The notes beneath the pieces were generated by a model. It was not told the DNA's origin, made no database searches, and worked only from the letters and a program-made list of their open reading frames with translations. The position numbers and the translations under genes are program-made. Positions 10,729 through 22,209 of a stretch of DNA of 64,000 bases are shown here, piece after piece. Numbering within the stretch: the first letter of the stretch is position 1; the number at the start of each line of letters is the position of its first letter. Source of the stretch: Notospermus geniculatus (taxonomy: Eukaryota > Nemertea > Pilidiophora > Heteronemertea > Lineidae); assembly GCA_002633025.1 (NCBI GenBank), contig NMRB01000599.1:192224-256223 (forward strand), in the 5' to 3' direction.

Positions 10729-12164
10729 GTGTTCCTGCAGTTAAAATTTCAATCGCTTCTCTCTCCTTTTTTTACACAAGAAATGGTTGACGATGCGACA
10801 CCCTTTAAAAGACGAATTTCGCAAGTAAATAATTCACAGGTCGTATCATACTCAACCACCGTTTCTACATATCAGACTGTTGCCTCGCAGGAAGGCAATA
10901 ATTTGTGGTTGTTCGAGAGATTTACTTAATCCAAATTTTCCTAAAGAAACTAAAAATTACTGTCACTTGTGTCTTCGTAAGGTTTCCTAGGAAATCGAAT
11001 GATGGCACAACTTAAGGAAAACTCGGACTTCTCCTGGACGATCTATACATGTACTTGTAATTGTACATGTAGCCTACTTCGGGAGCCGGTGGTCGTTCTG
11101 CCCTTGATCTGAGTTCCCCTCGAAATCTATCTCTCTATCCTTGTGAATGTCGACAAGCAGGGCCTCGCTTGAAGCGGTGTCGGTGTTACAACTGTAGGGC
11201 TACTGATAAGAAACTTCCTGGTGTTGTTGCAAGGTGACTATATAACTCAAAGTGGAATGACAATATATCCTACAATAATCTCGTCACTTGACCGGAATCC
11301 ATTACATGTACGTCTTTGCTAAGGATAAGGCTTGACCCACATTTGAAGAGCTCAAAATTTGGTTCCAATGAGCTTACCGAGTGTTTGCTTCGTATAGTCA
11401 CGATTCGTTGAAGTGGATGATCTCATCATGACCACCAGGAAGGGCCTTCATAAGGCTGTAGGCCTACAGAATATCACAGATTGAAGTTTATTTCCTTGTA
11501 CAGTTGAAGAGGGTAGGCCTACTGAGTCAGACCTTGGCACGAGTTGGTGTTACCATTGTAGCCGAATCCTTGTCAAAATATCCATACTGAAATACATGTA
11601 TGCTTGTCCACTGGAGAACGTGAAGGAATGACCATTGCTTAAGTCCTTATCCATGTTGGTTAAAGATAAACATGACCTGTTTGATAAAAAAAGTCTTAGA
11701 AAATCAACCCTGCATTATTGTGGACCATTGTAGCATTGATTGTGAATTCCAAAGATACACTTCTTTTATCTGTGTATTTCTTCACAAGTATTCGATCGCT
11801 GTCCAAAAACAGTGTGATAGGAGTGCGAATGCATACAGGTTAACATTTACACCGACATCGTTATCTAAGCCTATTGACCTACGGACCATGATTATTATGG
11901 GAAAGTCCCTTCTTATCGGGGAAGTCATACTTCTACGTTGAATTAGGCCTTTCAAAAACCGTCATGCGTTGTTTGAAGTCAATAGGCCTCTGAACATGAT
12001 GTAATTCAAATTATAAATGCCTTTTCCTCATGCGAAATCACTGGGCTAGAACGACAAAATGTGATGAATCAACATGAAATTTACATCAAACATGTCAAAA
12101 TTTCGAATGTCGGTTGGCGAACTTTTTGCCATCATTGAACTGGTATCTCGGGCGAATCTACATG

Positions 12165-12240
12165 TGGCGATTCGGTCGGGAATCGAATCCGTGACTCTCG
12201 GTCGGGAGTCCGACGCTCAACCACTGCGCCACCGAGCTCC
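12165..12240 (-). repeat. tRNA-derived SINE head (tRNA-like)
   Basis: On the minus strand, GGTGGCGCAGTGGTTGAGCG resembles a pol III A box with D arm, and GGATTCGATTCC about 40 nt later a B box. The 5' GGAGCTC has no complementary 3' acceptor arm and the anticodon loop does not fold cleanly. It is therefore more likely a SINE head or decayed tRNA copy than a functional tRNA. Confidence 0.5.
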
Positions 12241-13072
12241 TCATATTACAGGAGATTTGATGAACGTATCAACAACGCAACACTTTGTTCAAACTATATG
12301 TATTTATGTAATATAATTACATATTGCTCATACATATTAATAAATCACTGCAATCTTCATCTTTGGCTGAATTATCGATAAAAGGCAATACCCATAATCA
12401 AGAAATGATGTTGAAAGAAGACCCCCTTACACCGTACCGTATCACTTTCTGCGTTGAATTCATAGTGATTCTTTGGCATCAAGTAAAATGTAGACCCCCT
12501 CCCCCCCCCCATCTTTCAGACGTTCCAGACCTGCACGGTCGAACGCTTACTCACAAATCAAGGAATAATTCTGAGAGAAGCACCTCTCACACCATGCAAT
12601 ACAACATGGTATTACAATTGATTCTTTGGGACCAAGTAAGCATGATGTCAACGCTTAATGTAGCCACATGTAACAAGAAAACATGTTGAGAAAAAAAATC
12701 TTTCACCTCGCATCACTAACATGGTGTTATAGACTTATTGTAATTTTTGGTGTCAAGTTATACGCCAATGCCGACCCATTATCACGTCGAATAAGTGTTT
12801 GAAAAGCCCTCCTACCCCGTCCATATAATTATCAACGTGGACGTGGTGTAAATGTAGTGATTCATTGGTATCATGTATTATGCGATCACAAATATTGCTA
12901 GTCAGAAGTCACGAATTACGAAACAAACTACATTTCAATACATATGAAACTGTTTGCAAAATATCCAAATACATGTACAACATCTTGACCACGGAAATAA
13001 CCTGTCGTGTCACAAGTGTCGAGTGGTGGAGAGTTTGAAGGCATAAACTCCAGCAACTGAAAAACATGTACG

Positions 13073-13262
13073 GCGATCCAGGGAAGCCCTTGTAACAGCT
13101 GTGACAATCATGTCTGACTTATTACTATCATCAGTTGGACATGTAGGCGATCCAGGGAAGCCCCAGATAACAGCTGTGACGATATCATCAGTTGGACATA
13201 TGTAGGCGATCCAGGGAGCCCTTCGTAACAGCTATGACGGTCGATGCCTGACTTCTATCAGC
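13073..13262. repeat. Degenerate tandem repeat, three units
   Basis: Three imperfect units starting GGCGATCCAGGGAAGCCC and continuing with TAACAGCTGTGAC, about 59-74 bp apart. Confidence 0.75.
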
Positions 13263-13670
13263 TACAACGTCTTACAATCTGTGACCAGCAGGCCAAAAAA
13301 CCATAAACGAAGAAAGTCAGCATACCTCTGTAACCAACTGTAGGCATATCATTCGAAGTCCTCATCACCATATGGAAGTAAGAGGGCCTACTCAGCGCAC
13401 TACGATGAGTGACAGGTCTAGGCCTACGTTGCCAAACCTCCTTCTTACCTACTTACAATGTCACTCGGAACAAATACCGATACTCACCAAAGTAAATACC
13501 GACTGCGCCTCCCATCCATGAAGTATCTTTCGTACCCCTCGGTGTATACTGTGCTTTGCAGGTCAGCAGACTGGCTGCCTCCCGTGTAAACGATTTACCC
13601 TTCCTATCAAATGAAAACTGGACTGACACTCTGCGATGACAGGCATGGAGGTCTACAATACATATACATT

Positions 13671-13810
13671 AGGCCGGGTTCACATACAGCTACACGGTAC
13701 ACGGACACGCCGGCGAACAATGGCTCCACAAAGGATTCAAGACCATGAAACCTTTGTTTGCCGCCGTGTCGATGTAGGCGTGTAGTTCTATGCGAAACCA
13801 ACTTTAGGCC
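13671..13810. mobile_element. Foldback element, family C (diverged copy)
   Basis: Inverted ends around ACACGGTACACGGACACGCC and a matching CGTGTCG...CGTGTAG arm. Resembles the cluster at 18702-19086 but is more decayed. Non-coding. Confidence 0.6.
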
Positions 13811-14732
13811 TACATTTATACTGTGGACAATGAACAAACGATATATGTACAGTCAGGGAGAACGGCCCACTGACTGCATCTGTTAGGGTGGACAATACAT
13901 AAGTGTATATTTTAATACCTCCATAGCCGATACAAAAACGTCGCCGGAGTGGCAGGTCCCTGACAAACCCAGCTGGACAACCCGACCCGACCCTGTGTAA
14001 CAATGGATGTGATCAATGGACTCTTCTTTCTGGCATATACATGGAGGCTACATACATCTATATCTTTTATACATTGTCCACAGTGATTTCCACACCGCCC
14101 AAGAACTCGACCTCACCCGACACTTGGACTGACGACGTGCACCACACAAGCCAGCAGTTAGACAGACAGAACCAAACGAATCCACCAATGAACAGCTGAA
14201 TAAGACCAAAAGCGAAACTAATCACATTTAAATTGTCGATTTGAATAAAATTAGACTATCTTATACTTGAATACATTCTTCATATCTATTTACAATTACT
14301 TTCCAGGACTAAATGCGTTCTGTTCGGATAATTCAATATACGTATGGTCATTCAGTGTGATATTCATACATGTACATGTACATGGCGTGGGCTACAAAAA
14401 AGATATGGTTTTGACCATAATGTGTTATGCAATGAAACATACATATGTAGATGAATATTGTCAATTTAACTCCAGATATTATTGGATTTATACAATGGCT
14501 ATATTTATGTACATGTATGTGTTGTTGACACCCATACTGCATGGATTTAAGTTTTTACATTGTGGGTGTACATAGCATCGACATCTGACCCCTCAGAAAA
14601 CCAGCCGCTGATCAACATAAGAATCCGACAAAGTTGTGCATTTGACGGCATTGAAAGAAAACATCAGTATGTACAGTACATGAAGAAGCCCCCGATGTAT
14701 TACGGCTTTTCCACATACCGTACTTTCACCTC

Positions 14733-14986
14733 AAACCAACTGCCATCATGGTGGTCGTTGCATAATCCATTATGAAACCAACTGCCATCATGGTGGTCGT
14801 TACATAATCCATTATGAAACCAACTGCCATCATGGTGGTCGTTACATACATGTAATCCATTATGAAACCAACTGCCATCATGGTGGTCGTTACATACATG
14901 TAATCCATTATGAAACCAACTGCCATCTTGGCATTTGTTGCATAATCCATTATGAAACCAACTGCTATCATGGTGGTCGTTACGTA
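14733..14986. repeat. Minisatellite, six units of 42 or 48 bp
   Basis: Unit AAACCAACTGCCATCATGG... ending ATAATCCATTATG. The two 48-bp units differ from the 42-bp units by one extra six-base CATGTA. Because both lengths are multiples of three, long open frames arise on the minus strand by chance (14700-15127). Confidence 0.92.
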
Positions 14987-15505
14987 ATGCAAAAGTATTC
15001 TGATGCACAATACAAAGGGTGCTTTGTACATAATTATAACGCTTTTAAGTACACATACAATTGGTCGAATGGAAAAGAAATTCGACACACGATTCATGGT
15101 CATCGTCGGGAAGAAGCTTCTATACATGTACGTATCAGTAACATTGTTTGTACGCTAGCAGTTATTAGCAATGCGGTGCTGAATTTACATTGAAATGACG
15201 TCATGGCTTATGTACAAAATGCGTGCATTGTTTTTGATTCATGATGAAAGACCGATAATGATTCCTCCTTCATGACAACGTGCGACAAAGGATAAGGAAG
15301 CAGCTGGTGTAAAGTGGCGCGGTGTTCCCGTCCCTCCGTGCTTCCTCTCCTGGTTACACTGTAAAACGGGAGTGACCTGTTTCTCCGTGTACATGTAGGC
15401 CTATGTGTTCCCCTGCTGAAAGGTAATGGTCTCCCGAGCCCCGAGCTATCTTTTGTATGGAATCACTGAGATATGGGGAACACTAGAAAACGATACACCG
15501 GCCTT

Positions 15506-15511
15506 TTTATT
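15506..15511 (-). promoter_or_regulatory. Candidate poly(A) signal of the glutamate receptor gene
   Basis: AATAAA on the minus strand about 590 bases past the stop codon at 16103-16105. It is the nearest canonical hexamer I noticed downstream. No transcript evidence. Confidence 0.35.
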
Positions 15512-16102
15512 ATGATTATAAGTATAAACCAACTTGCTGACCACTTTCTTTGAATGAATACACCGTAGGGGGAGGTAACCCGCACCTCACACCCCACTGA
15601 TACATGTTCTATGCAAACATGTGCGGGGCTAAGTATTTTTCCAGCTAGAAACATTACTAATCTTCATCTCGTTCTCATTCAGTGGCTCACACACTCTCGG
15701 TCGATCCGTCCACAACCTTAGAAGCAGCTACGAAACTTGCTGAACTACCAGCTCAGCTACCAGTCACAATCCGCCTATTCCTAATCTCTTCACGACCTGA
15801 ACTCGACCCTTCATGTCTTGATGCCTTCCACAGCACGAAGTACATGAACATGTAGGCATATCACGTCCCAAAACTGATTCTTTCCGATTCTCGATTCTTC
15901 CCTTCGACTGATCCAGATGCCAGGTACTCCATGACCATGATATCCTCCTTGGTCAACCCTCTGACCTTCTCTGAAGAAACAGCTCAACTCTCTCATCCCT
16001 GCTGAGAAAAACCGCTATGATTACCACTTCCACAACGACCCTCCTCGACTGGCGTCTCATCTCATCTCGAAACACAAAGAAAATGCCAAATCCAGAACAG
16101 GC

Positions 16103-16414
16103 TCACTCTTTACTGGCAAAGTCACTGTATTCACTCATTCGCCTCTCCTCAAAAGTCGAGATAGGCGACGAAGTTCTGTAATCCTTTGTAGTGTAAAGGT
16201 CAGGTAAAGGAGACGGTGATCTATACTCCCTACAGCCTGGTATAGGCGATCGTTTAAGCTCACGAAGCTGTATCACTCCGTTTGGCGAGTCCACAGGAAC
16301 GTCTGTATGCGTTGAGCACTTGGAACACGTACGCCGGAACGCCGGCCGTTTTGTCGAACCTCGACAACGAAGGGCAAATCGGAATTCCTCGAGCATCTCG
16401 GAACAGAGGGATTG
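16103..16414 (-). CDS. Glutamate receptor last exon: cytoplasmic tail
   Basis: Acceptor cttccag, 103 codons and TGA. Begins QSLCSEMLEEFRFALRC, matching the kainate-receptor tail start (SxCSxMxEEhRhxhxC) just after M4. Then a Cys/Arg-rich stretch and a Ser/Pro/Tyr-rich end (SPSPLPDLY, TSSPIS) finishing SDFASKE. No classical PDZ-binding C terminus is visible. Joins in phase 0 to the M4 exon. Confidence 0.88.
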   Translation of the reverse strand, partial: QSLCSEMLEEFRFALRCRGSTKRPAFRRTCSKCSTHTDVPVDSPNGVIQLRELKRSPIPGCREYRSPSPLPDLYTTKDYRTSSPISTFEERRMSEYSDFASKE

Positions 16415-17951
16415 CTGGAAGGGAAAGTTAAAGGAATCGGTTAGAGTGATGCAGAAGGAGATACTTCTTTCTGGATACGAGTTGTGAAAATGACTTCCAT
16501 GGAGAAGATGCTTCTGAAAAACAGCTTGGATGTTGATGAAAAGCAGCTTCAACTGCGAAGATGTCGCTGATATGTGTCACCTTTTATTTAAGTCTTCAAT
16601 GCCAGCGATGACGTTTTTTGTACACTAAGCGTTGAAGAAGATTTTGAGAACCAAAATATTAGGCTGAAAGTGAAATGTCTTTTCGTTTGTCAAATGTGTT
16701 TTCATACTTTGAAAATTACTTTTAAATTAATTTGAAAGCTGATATATTTTCGCGCATTTAAAAAATCCTTAAATACAGAGTGGTCAAAAAATGTTACCAT
16801 TCAATATCACAGTTTCAGGTTTCTGCATTTTTTTCTGAATGTTGCATGAAACTTGCGCAGTGATTTTGTACGCAATGAAGTTTCTTTGCCGTACATTTTT
16901 GGCCACCCTGTACATCACAACACTAGGCACGTGACAAGTCACGAAGGCAAAAAATCACACCGCTCCCATTAGAAAAAAATCACAAGTTTATATCCCAAAA
17001 CACTGGATCACCTGGGGATGAAACATTTTTAGAAATTATTCATAACTTATTAGATCGGTGCTGACCATACATGTGCACAGTTTTCGTAATATCTTTGAGT
17101 TATCGTTGCCGAAAGAAAATGACCAGTTGTCGATGAATGAATCGGTCAGTTGCATGATTACGATGACGTTTCAACATACATGTATCGAAAGGCATATTTA
17201 CATCTACTCAAACTGGTAGGTGGCTGAATAGTTAGATTTAACGTCCTACCATCGATGAAAACATTCTATATCATGACTAGTTGCAAACACCCAGGTGGTC
17301 TAAGATGTTTAACGAAAGTGGCCATCAAAAAAATTGGAAGCTTAAAATGTTAATGAAGACACAGAAGTAGATAAATGGTTTGGAGTGAGAAGTGTAGTAT
17401 ATTTTTTAGCGAAAAATATCCAGGGCTCGGTTTGTCGAAGCAGCTAGTTCTTGGCGTTATCTACCCCTGTTTTTTTTCTGGATAGGCTTAACTAAAGAGT
17501 GATAGTGCCAACGGTAGTTTCGAACAACCAGGACGTTGCAACTGTTAGTTGTCTGATATTTGCTGTGTTCTGCTGTTTATAATTTTTACTGTAGCTCACA
17601 GGGCTAATGAACGTGAAGCCTGATCCGCACAGCAACATTTTTGATCAAAGTTTTCTGAACATATACACTGAATGGGAAAGTTGTGGAAAATTTGACAGTA
17701 TTGATCGGCGAGATCGAAAATTTGTGAAATTCGGAAGACGACTTTATGTTTACTATCATTTTGTGTGTCGTTTTTTTGTGCTCTATGATGGATACCTTGA
17801 TCGGCTAAACAGGTTATGTATTGAAGCGAAAGAAGTATCGAGAAACACAGAAGCACGTCTATATAAGTGAGGAGAAATGGAGGGCCTTACCATGATTACT
17901 AAGGAAGAAATAAAATTAGAAACGTGATCGTAAAATGAAGTGGACTTCAAT

Positions 17952-18184
17952 AGACCCTTTCGACAAAAATGGCCGCCCTATTGCCGACTGTTTTGGCTTT
18001 TTCGCGAACACGTGCACTACTGGCAAAATTCTAACTCTGAAATTAGCCAAAAATACTCACGCTGATTGTCCCGTACATGCTGCACACTGTTTACGGATTT
18101 AGATCCAGAAACCGCGTTATTTGAGGGAAATTCTGCTGTGAATTTTAGTAAACAAACGCGAGCGCCATCTTTGCCGAAAGGTCT
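17952..18184. mobile_element. Foldback element, family I
   Basis: Inverted ends AGACCCTTTCGACAAA / TTTGCCGAAAGGTCT flanked by TA on both sides, with an internal ATGGCCGCC. A second member is at 23125-23382. Non-coding, MITE-like. Confidence 0.75.
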
Positions 18185-18211
18185 ATACACTAGGAACTAG
18201 TCTAAAGGTGA

Positions 18212-18367
18212 CTAATGCCCGTAGTACACGGTCAAATTTTTCGCGGGATTTGTTTTTTAAATTCAGATTTCTATTGGGGTATAAATGTAGAGCACCACGT
18301 GAGCCTTCATTGAGCATATTCAAGAAATTTTTCATGAAAATTTTGACTGCATACGGCCGGCATTAGT
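18212..18367. mobile_element. Foldback element, family J
   Basis: Ends ACTAATGCC(CG)TAGTACACGG and an inverted match finishing GGCCGGCATTAGT, with inner arms TCAAATTTTT / AAAATTTTGA. MITE-like, non-coding. Confidence 0.65.
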
Positions 18368-18701
18368 ACATAAGTATGTGGGTCTCGTGAGGAATCACAC
18401 ATTTTATGCTAGCACGCGTATACGATGTAATAAGAATTGGTATCGATACTTGCAAAGCATTAAGGAGAGAGGTACAGGCACCCACACAGGAATGAACACG
18501 TGTTTTTTGAGTATAAGTGAGTATATGCATATGATTATGAGTAGCGTACATGTATATGGCTGTTCTTCGTCATCAGCATGCTAAATAAAGCTGGGGAGGA
18601 AGTCATAGTCATTGCAAGAAAATATGTAATGCTGTATGCAAATGTAAACCTACCACCATTAAACACTGTAGGATACCTTCACCATGCATTCCCATTCCTT
18701 C

Positions 18702-18846
18702 AGGCTGCGATTACATAGAGGTATACGGTATACGGACACGCCGGTTAACAATGGCTTCACGGTTGCGAACCCTTTGTTAAAGACTTTGTTAACCGGCGTG
18801 GCCGTCCGTGTACCGTACACCTCTACATGTATGTAATCGCAGCCTT
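18702..18846. mobile_element. Foldback element, family C, unit 1
   Basis: Ends AGGCTGCGATTACATAGAGG and its inverted match ending ATCGCAGCCTT, with inner arms GGACACGCCGGTTAAC / GTTAACCGGCGTG. Would fold into a long hairpin. Confidence 0.8.
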
Positions 18847-18862
18847 ATTAATCCGTCCCATT

Positions 18863-18952
18863 AGGCTGCAATTAGATAGAGGTACACGGTATGTGAAGCC
18901 TTGGTTAACCGGTGTGTCCGTATAGCATATACCTCTACGTAATCACAGCCTT
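18863..18952. mobile_element. Foldback element, family C, unit 2 (internally deleted)
   Basis: Same ends as unit 1 (AGGCTGCAATTAGATAGAGG ... ATCACAGCCTT) but only about 90 bp, so most of one arm is lost. Confidence 0.75.
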
Positions 18953-19086
18953 AAAGCCAGGTTTACATAGAGGTATACGGTATACGGACACGCTGGCGAA
19001 TAATGACCTAATAAAGTGTTCATGACCACGAACCTTTGTTCGCCAGCGTGTCTGTATACCGTATACCTCTATGTGAACTCGGCTTT
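18953..19086. mobile_element. Foldback element, family C, unit 3
   Basis: Ends AAAGCCAGGTTTACATAGAGG and an inverted match ending GGCTTTA, with inner arms GGACACGCTGGCGAA / TTCGCCAGCGTG. Abuts unit 2. Confidence 0.8.
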
Positions 19087-20207
19087 ATGGACGGAGATTT
19101 TTACATTATTTGCTTAACATCAGAAATATATTTCTGTTAACATGGATAATTGCAAATCGATGAAGGGAATAATGATACATGTATGGCTAATGGTATGAGT
19201 AAATAACCAGAACCTGGTTTATGTTTAAGACGGAAGGAGAAAGTATGCTAAACAAAAAAGTGAGAAGCGGTAAAACAGGAGTCTTTACATGATATTTTGT
19301 TGAACAGATTTTCGGAGTAATCTACGAGACAGTACATTCTACGCCAAAGCAAGTCTGCCAATGCTGTACGTTCCAAGATTGCAGGATACTGAGACATCAG
19401 GTTAGCTCTATTAGTATTAATTTGCTGTGCAGATTAGTCGCAGCGACTGCCCACCCTGTAATACTGTCAGGGCACGTGAAGGTTTGAGATACCATACGTA
19501 TACATGTACAATTCATGAATTCATTTCCCCTTGTCCAGGAACAAACATTGACGGCGAGAAATACGTTGAACATGATGGTCTGACGTGCACGGTTATCTCT
19601 TGGTCCCGGAATTCAACATTGTACCAAGCAGCATCTAATCGTCTTCAGTATGGAAGGGAAGTGAATACGGGAACACGGTTGTCCACAGATGGCTGTCATC
19701 AAGACAGTTGGAAAAGAAACCAACAGCAATTTTAAGCCACAATAACAAAACCTTTCATGGCGTCATGATTAATTACATGACGCTCACTGCGAAAATGCGT
19801 CATATTCATCAACATTCAGAAAGGTATGAGGTGTGAGAGGCCAAATGTGCTTTTTTAGAAAAGAATTAACGTATGGAGATGAAAAGTGTGGGTTTAAAAA
19901 AGGCACGGTTTTGTGGAAATACAATGTAATATTTAAAATATTTTCGTCATGCTTACATTTAGAGGATTTATCGGATAAACATAAAGCAGCGTGTGCACAT
20001 GCAAGTTCATAAAAAAATCGGAATTTTTTTCTTCAACCGACCTGCGTAAAAAAATAGAATGAAGCGAAGGAGGGGCTGCAAGGTGTTATAGTGGGTTGAG
20101 GATTCAGACCTTTTCGTGCCCAGTCAGTATTTTATAAGTGGTGCCTACATGCGAATACAATACATATAAAGACTCACTGTTTTCTTATGTCCTGCATGAC
20201 CACTTAC

Positions 20208-20467
20208 TCGGTCACTCTTGGCATTCTTTTTAGAGTTTATGATGAATTCCAGTACAGCTACAACCACAGCCAGAGCTAGACCTCCTAATAATACCACAAA
20301 TATTCCACCGACATTTTGTATGCCTAATTCATGGGCTTTGGAATCCTGCTTGTCTTTCCTGTTGCACGTGCCCGTGTTTTTCCACCATTTGTTGTACAAC
20401 ATCTGTATTTTGCCATTCTCCTGTAGTTCGAGAATTGCTAGTGATATCGAATCCCGATATGGTGATC
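20208..20467 (-). CDS. Glutamate receptor exon: end of S2, M4
   Basis: Acceptor acatttcag, donor gtaagt. Completes a Gly with the previous exon, then SPYRDSISLAILELQENGKI, the Trp pair in NKWWKN, a Cys (TGTC) that pairs in the family with the Cys of RQCSL, then the M4 helix at about residues 53-76 of the exon (IFVVLLGGLALAVVVAVLEF) and a basic stop-transfer SKKNAK. Length and motifs match kainate subunits. Confidence 0.94.
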
Positions 20468-20614
20468 CTGAAATGTACAGAGCAGAGCAAAATCTTTTGG
20501 GGCGAATGCACCTACATGTAAACAGCATCTGAAAAGTGACGTTCTGCTGAAACTGAGGAAGTACATTTCACCTCTTGAAATGTGCAGGTTCACCAAGGTC
20601 ATTAACACTTTCCT

Positions 20615-21260
20615 CAAATGCGACCTCCGACGGGTTTTTCTAGACTGCCTCACATATAAAATGAAGGTTCCAATTTCATGTTGGCGATCGAACAGTTTGC
20701 AGCCAAAATTCCAGATCAAAACCACTAAAACTGGATTTATTTTTCTCACCTATAGGTAATCCAATCCCGTATCCTTTACTATCTAGCAAACCCCCTACTT
20801 GCATAAGGGAACATTGTCTTTGCACAGTGTAGTCTATCATCACCGATTCCATCAGAAATGCATAGTTTTCATCTTTAACACGTTCAATTCCTTCTTTAGA
20901 GTCCTTCACGAACACACTTGGGTCCGCTTTGCTCATTTGGTCCCACATCCGTTTGTAGACCGCAATGTCAGACGTCTATAAGGATATAAAACAAAGCATC
21001 ATATTACCAACATGAATTTTTTAGCGAAAAGCTTCCTTCCTGAAGTTATATTATCCTCATTACATTCGTATCATACTGAAGATTATTTTAATATAGGCAT
21101 CCAAAGCTTTCTCTGATCAAGTTTCGGGCCATTGTCAGCGTCATTATTTTAATGCTCGACAATATCAAAAGCTTTTTCTAAATCAGGTGTCCGGTCGCTT
21201 GAAGCGCCAGTTTTCAGTGGAAACCGTTCACGAGATTTTCACCAAGCCTTGGGACGTCTT
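20615..21260. repeat. Tandem S2-exon segment, copy 1
   Basis: Matches 21262-22134 closely. Ends exactly at a single N (21261). Carries the S2 exon 20750-20975. Confidence 0.9.
20750..20975 (-). CDS. Glutamate receptor S2 exon, copy 1
   Basis: Acceptor ccttatag, donor gtgaga, 226 nt, phase 0 in and phase 1 out. Reads TSDIAVYKRMWDQMSKADPS..., then YAFLMES with the Glu that binds the ligand amino group in the family, RQCSLMQVGG and DSKGYGIGLPIG. The protein is identical to that of the copy at 21626-21851, so this pair is not a flip/flop-type alternative. Confidence 0.93.
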
Positions 21261-21302
21261 NCAAATGCGACCTCCGACAGGTTTTTCAAGACTGCCTCAC
21301 AA

Positions 21303-21527
21303 AGGGGAGAATCCAACTTACCTCGACGCGAGTCCAGGTCATAAAAATTTTGTAAGTTCAAATAATATCGTAATATAGTAGGGGTAGCATAATGGTAGAT
21401 GGAACAGCTTAGGTATAATACAGGCTGTTCCATTTACCATTATGCTACCCCTATTATGTTACGGTATTAATAGAAGTTAGAAAATTTTTATGACATGGAC
21501 TCGCGTCGAGGTATGTTGGATTCTCCC
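21303..21527. mobile_element. Foldback element, family K, insertion in copy 2 only
   Basis: About 47-bp inverted ends starting GGGAGAATCCAAC and containing CTCGACGCGAGTCCAGGTCA, plus an inner palindrome around GGGGTAGCATAATGG. The matching place in copy 1 (about 20653) lacks it, so it is a filled versus empty site. Confidence 0.85.
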
Positions 21528-21625
21528 GTATATCAAATGAAGGTTCCAATTTCATGTTGGCGATCGAACAGTTTGCAGCCAAAATTCCAGATCACAACCA
21601 CTAAAAGTGGACTTGTTTTTCTCAC

Positions 21626-21851
21626 CTATTGGTAATCCAATCCCGTAGCCTTTACTATCTAGCAAACCCCCTACTTGCATAAGGGAACATTGTCTTTGCA
21701 CAGTGTAGTCTATCATCACCGATTCCATCAGAAATGCATAGTTTTCATCTTTAACACGTTCAATTCCTTCTTTAGAGTCCTTCACGAACACACTTGGGTC
21801 CGCTTTGCTCATTTGGTCCCACATCCGTTTGTAGACCGCAATGTCAGACGT
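21626..21851 (-). CDS. Glutamate receptor S2 exon, copy 2
   Basis: Same boundaries, phases and protein as 20750-20975. This is the copy contiguous with the M1-M3 exon. Using both copies would shift the frame, since the exon enters in phase 0 and leaves in phase 1, so a functional transcript can carry only one. Confidence 0.92.
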
Positions 21852-22209
21852 CTATAAGGATATAAAACAAAGCATCATATTACCAACATGAATTTTTTAG
21901 CGAAAAGCTTCCTCTGAAGTTATATTATCCTCATTACATTCGTATCATACTGAAGATTATTTTAATATAGGCATCCAAAGCTTTCTCTGATCAAGTTTCG
22001 GGCCATTGTCAGCGTCATTATTTTAATGCTCGACAATATCAAAAGCTTTTTCTAAATCAGGTGTCCGGTCGCTTGAAGCGCCAGTTTTCAGTGGAAACCG
22101 TTCACGAGATTTTCACCAAGCCTTGGGACGTCTTCATTTTGCTTCAACTCCACCAGCTAACACAAAGTAGCCTACTATATTGTGGGAGACACACGAGGAA
22201 GTGTCTTAC

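Larger units (their letters stand above)
10729..15505. other. Intergenic region between the LRR gene and the glutamate receptor gene
   Basis: No exon recognised. Holds a tRNA-like SINE head (12165-12240), a degenerate tandem repeat (13073-13262), a foldback element (13671-13810) and a minisatellite (14733-14986). Presumably includes the promoter of first exon A. Confidence 0.5.
16415..20207 (-). other. Last intron of the glutamate receptor gene
   Basis: About 3.8 kb. Contains foldback elements at 17952-18184, 18212-18367 and a tandem trio at 18702-19086. No exon recognised between the M4 and tail exons. Confidence 0.6.
21262..22134. repeat. Tandem S2-exon segment, copy 2
   Basis: Second copy of 20615-21260, starting right after a one-base N. 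It is longer because of the foldback insertion at 21303-21527. The sequence then continues uniquely into the M1-M3 exon. Confidence 0.9.

Noticed and set aside
13073-13262. Spaced repeats that could suggest a CRISPR-like array
   Set aside because: Only three imperfect units with uneven, partly similar spacers in clearly eukaryotic DNA.
14700-15127. Minus-strand ORFs of 102 and 133 codons with repeated NDHHDGSWFHNGL or TTTMMAVGFIMDY
   Set aside because: They are a minisatellite read in two frames. Unit lengths of 42 and 48 keep any frame open. No splice or domain support.
20615-22134. Duplicate S2 exon as a flip/flop-type alternative
   Set aside because: Both exons encode the same protein, and an N lies at the junction. 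A haplotype duplicate is more likely than an alternative exon.
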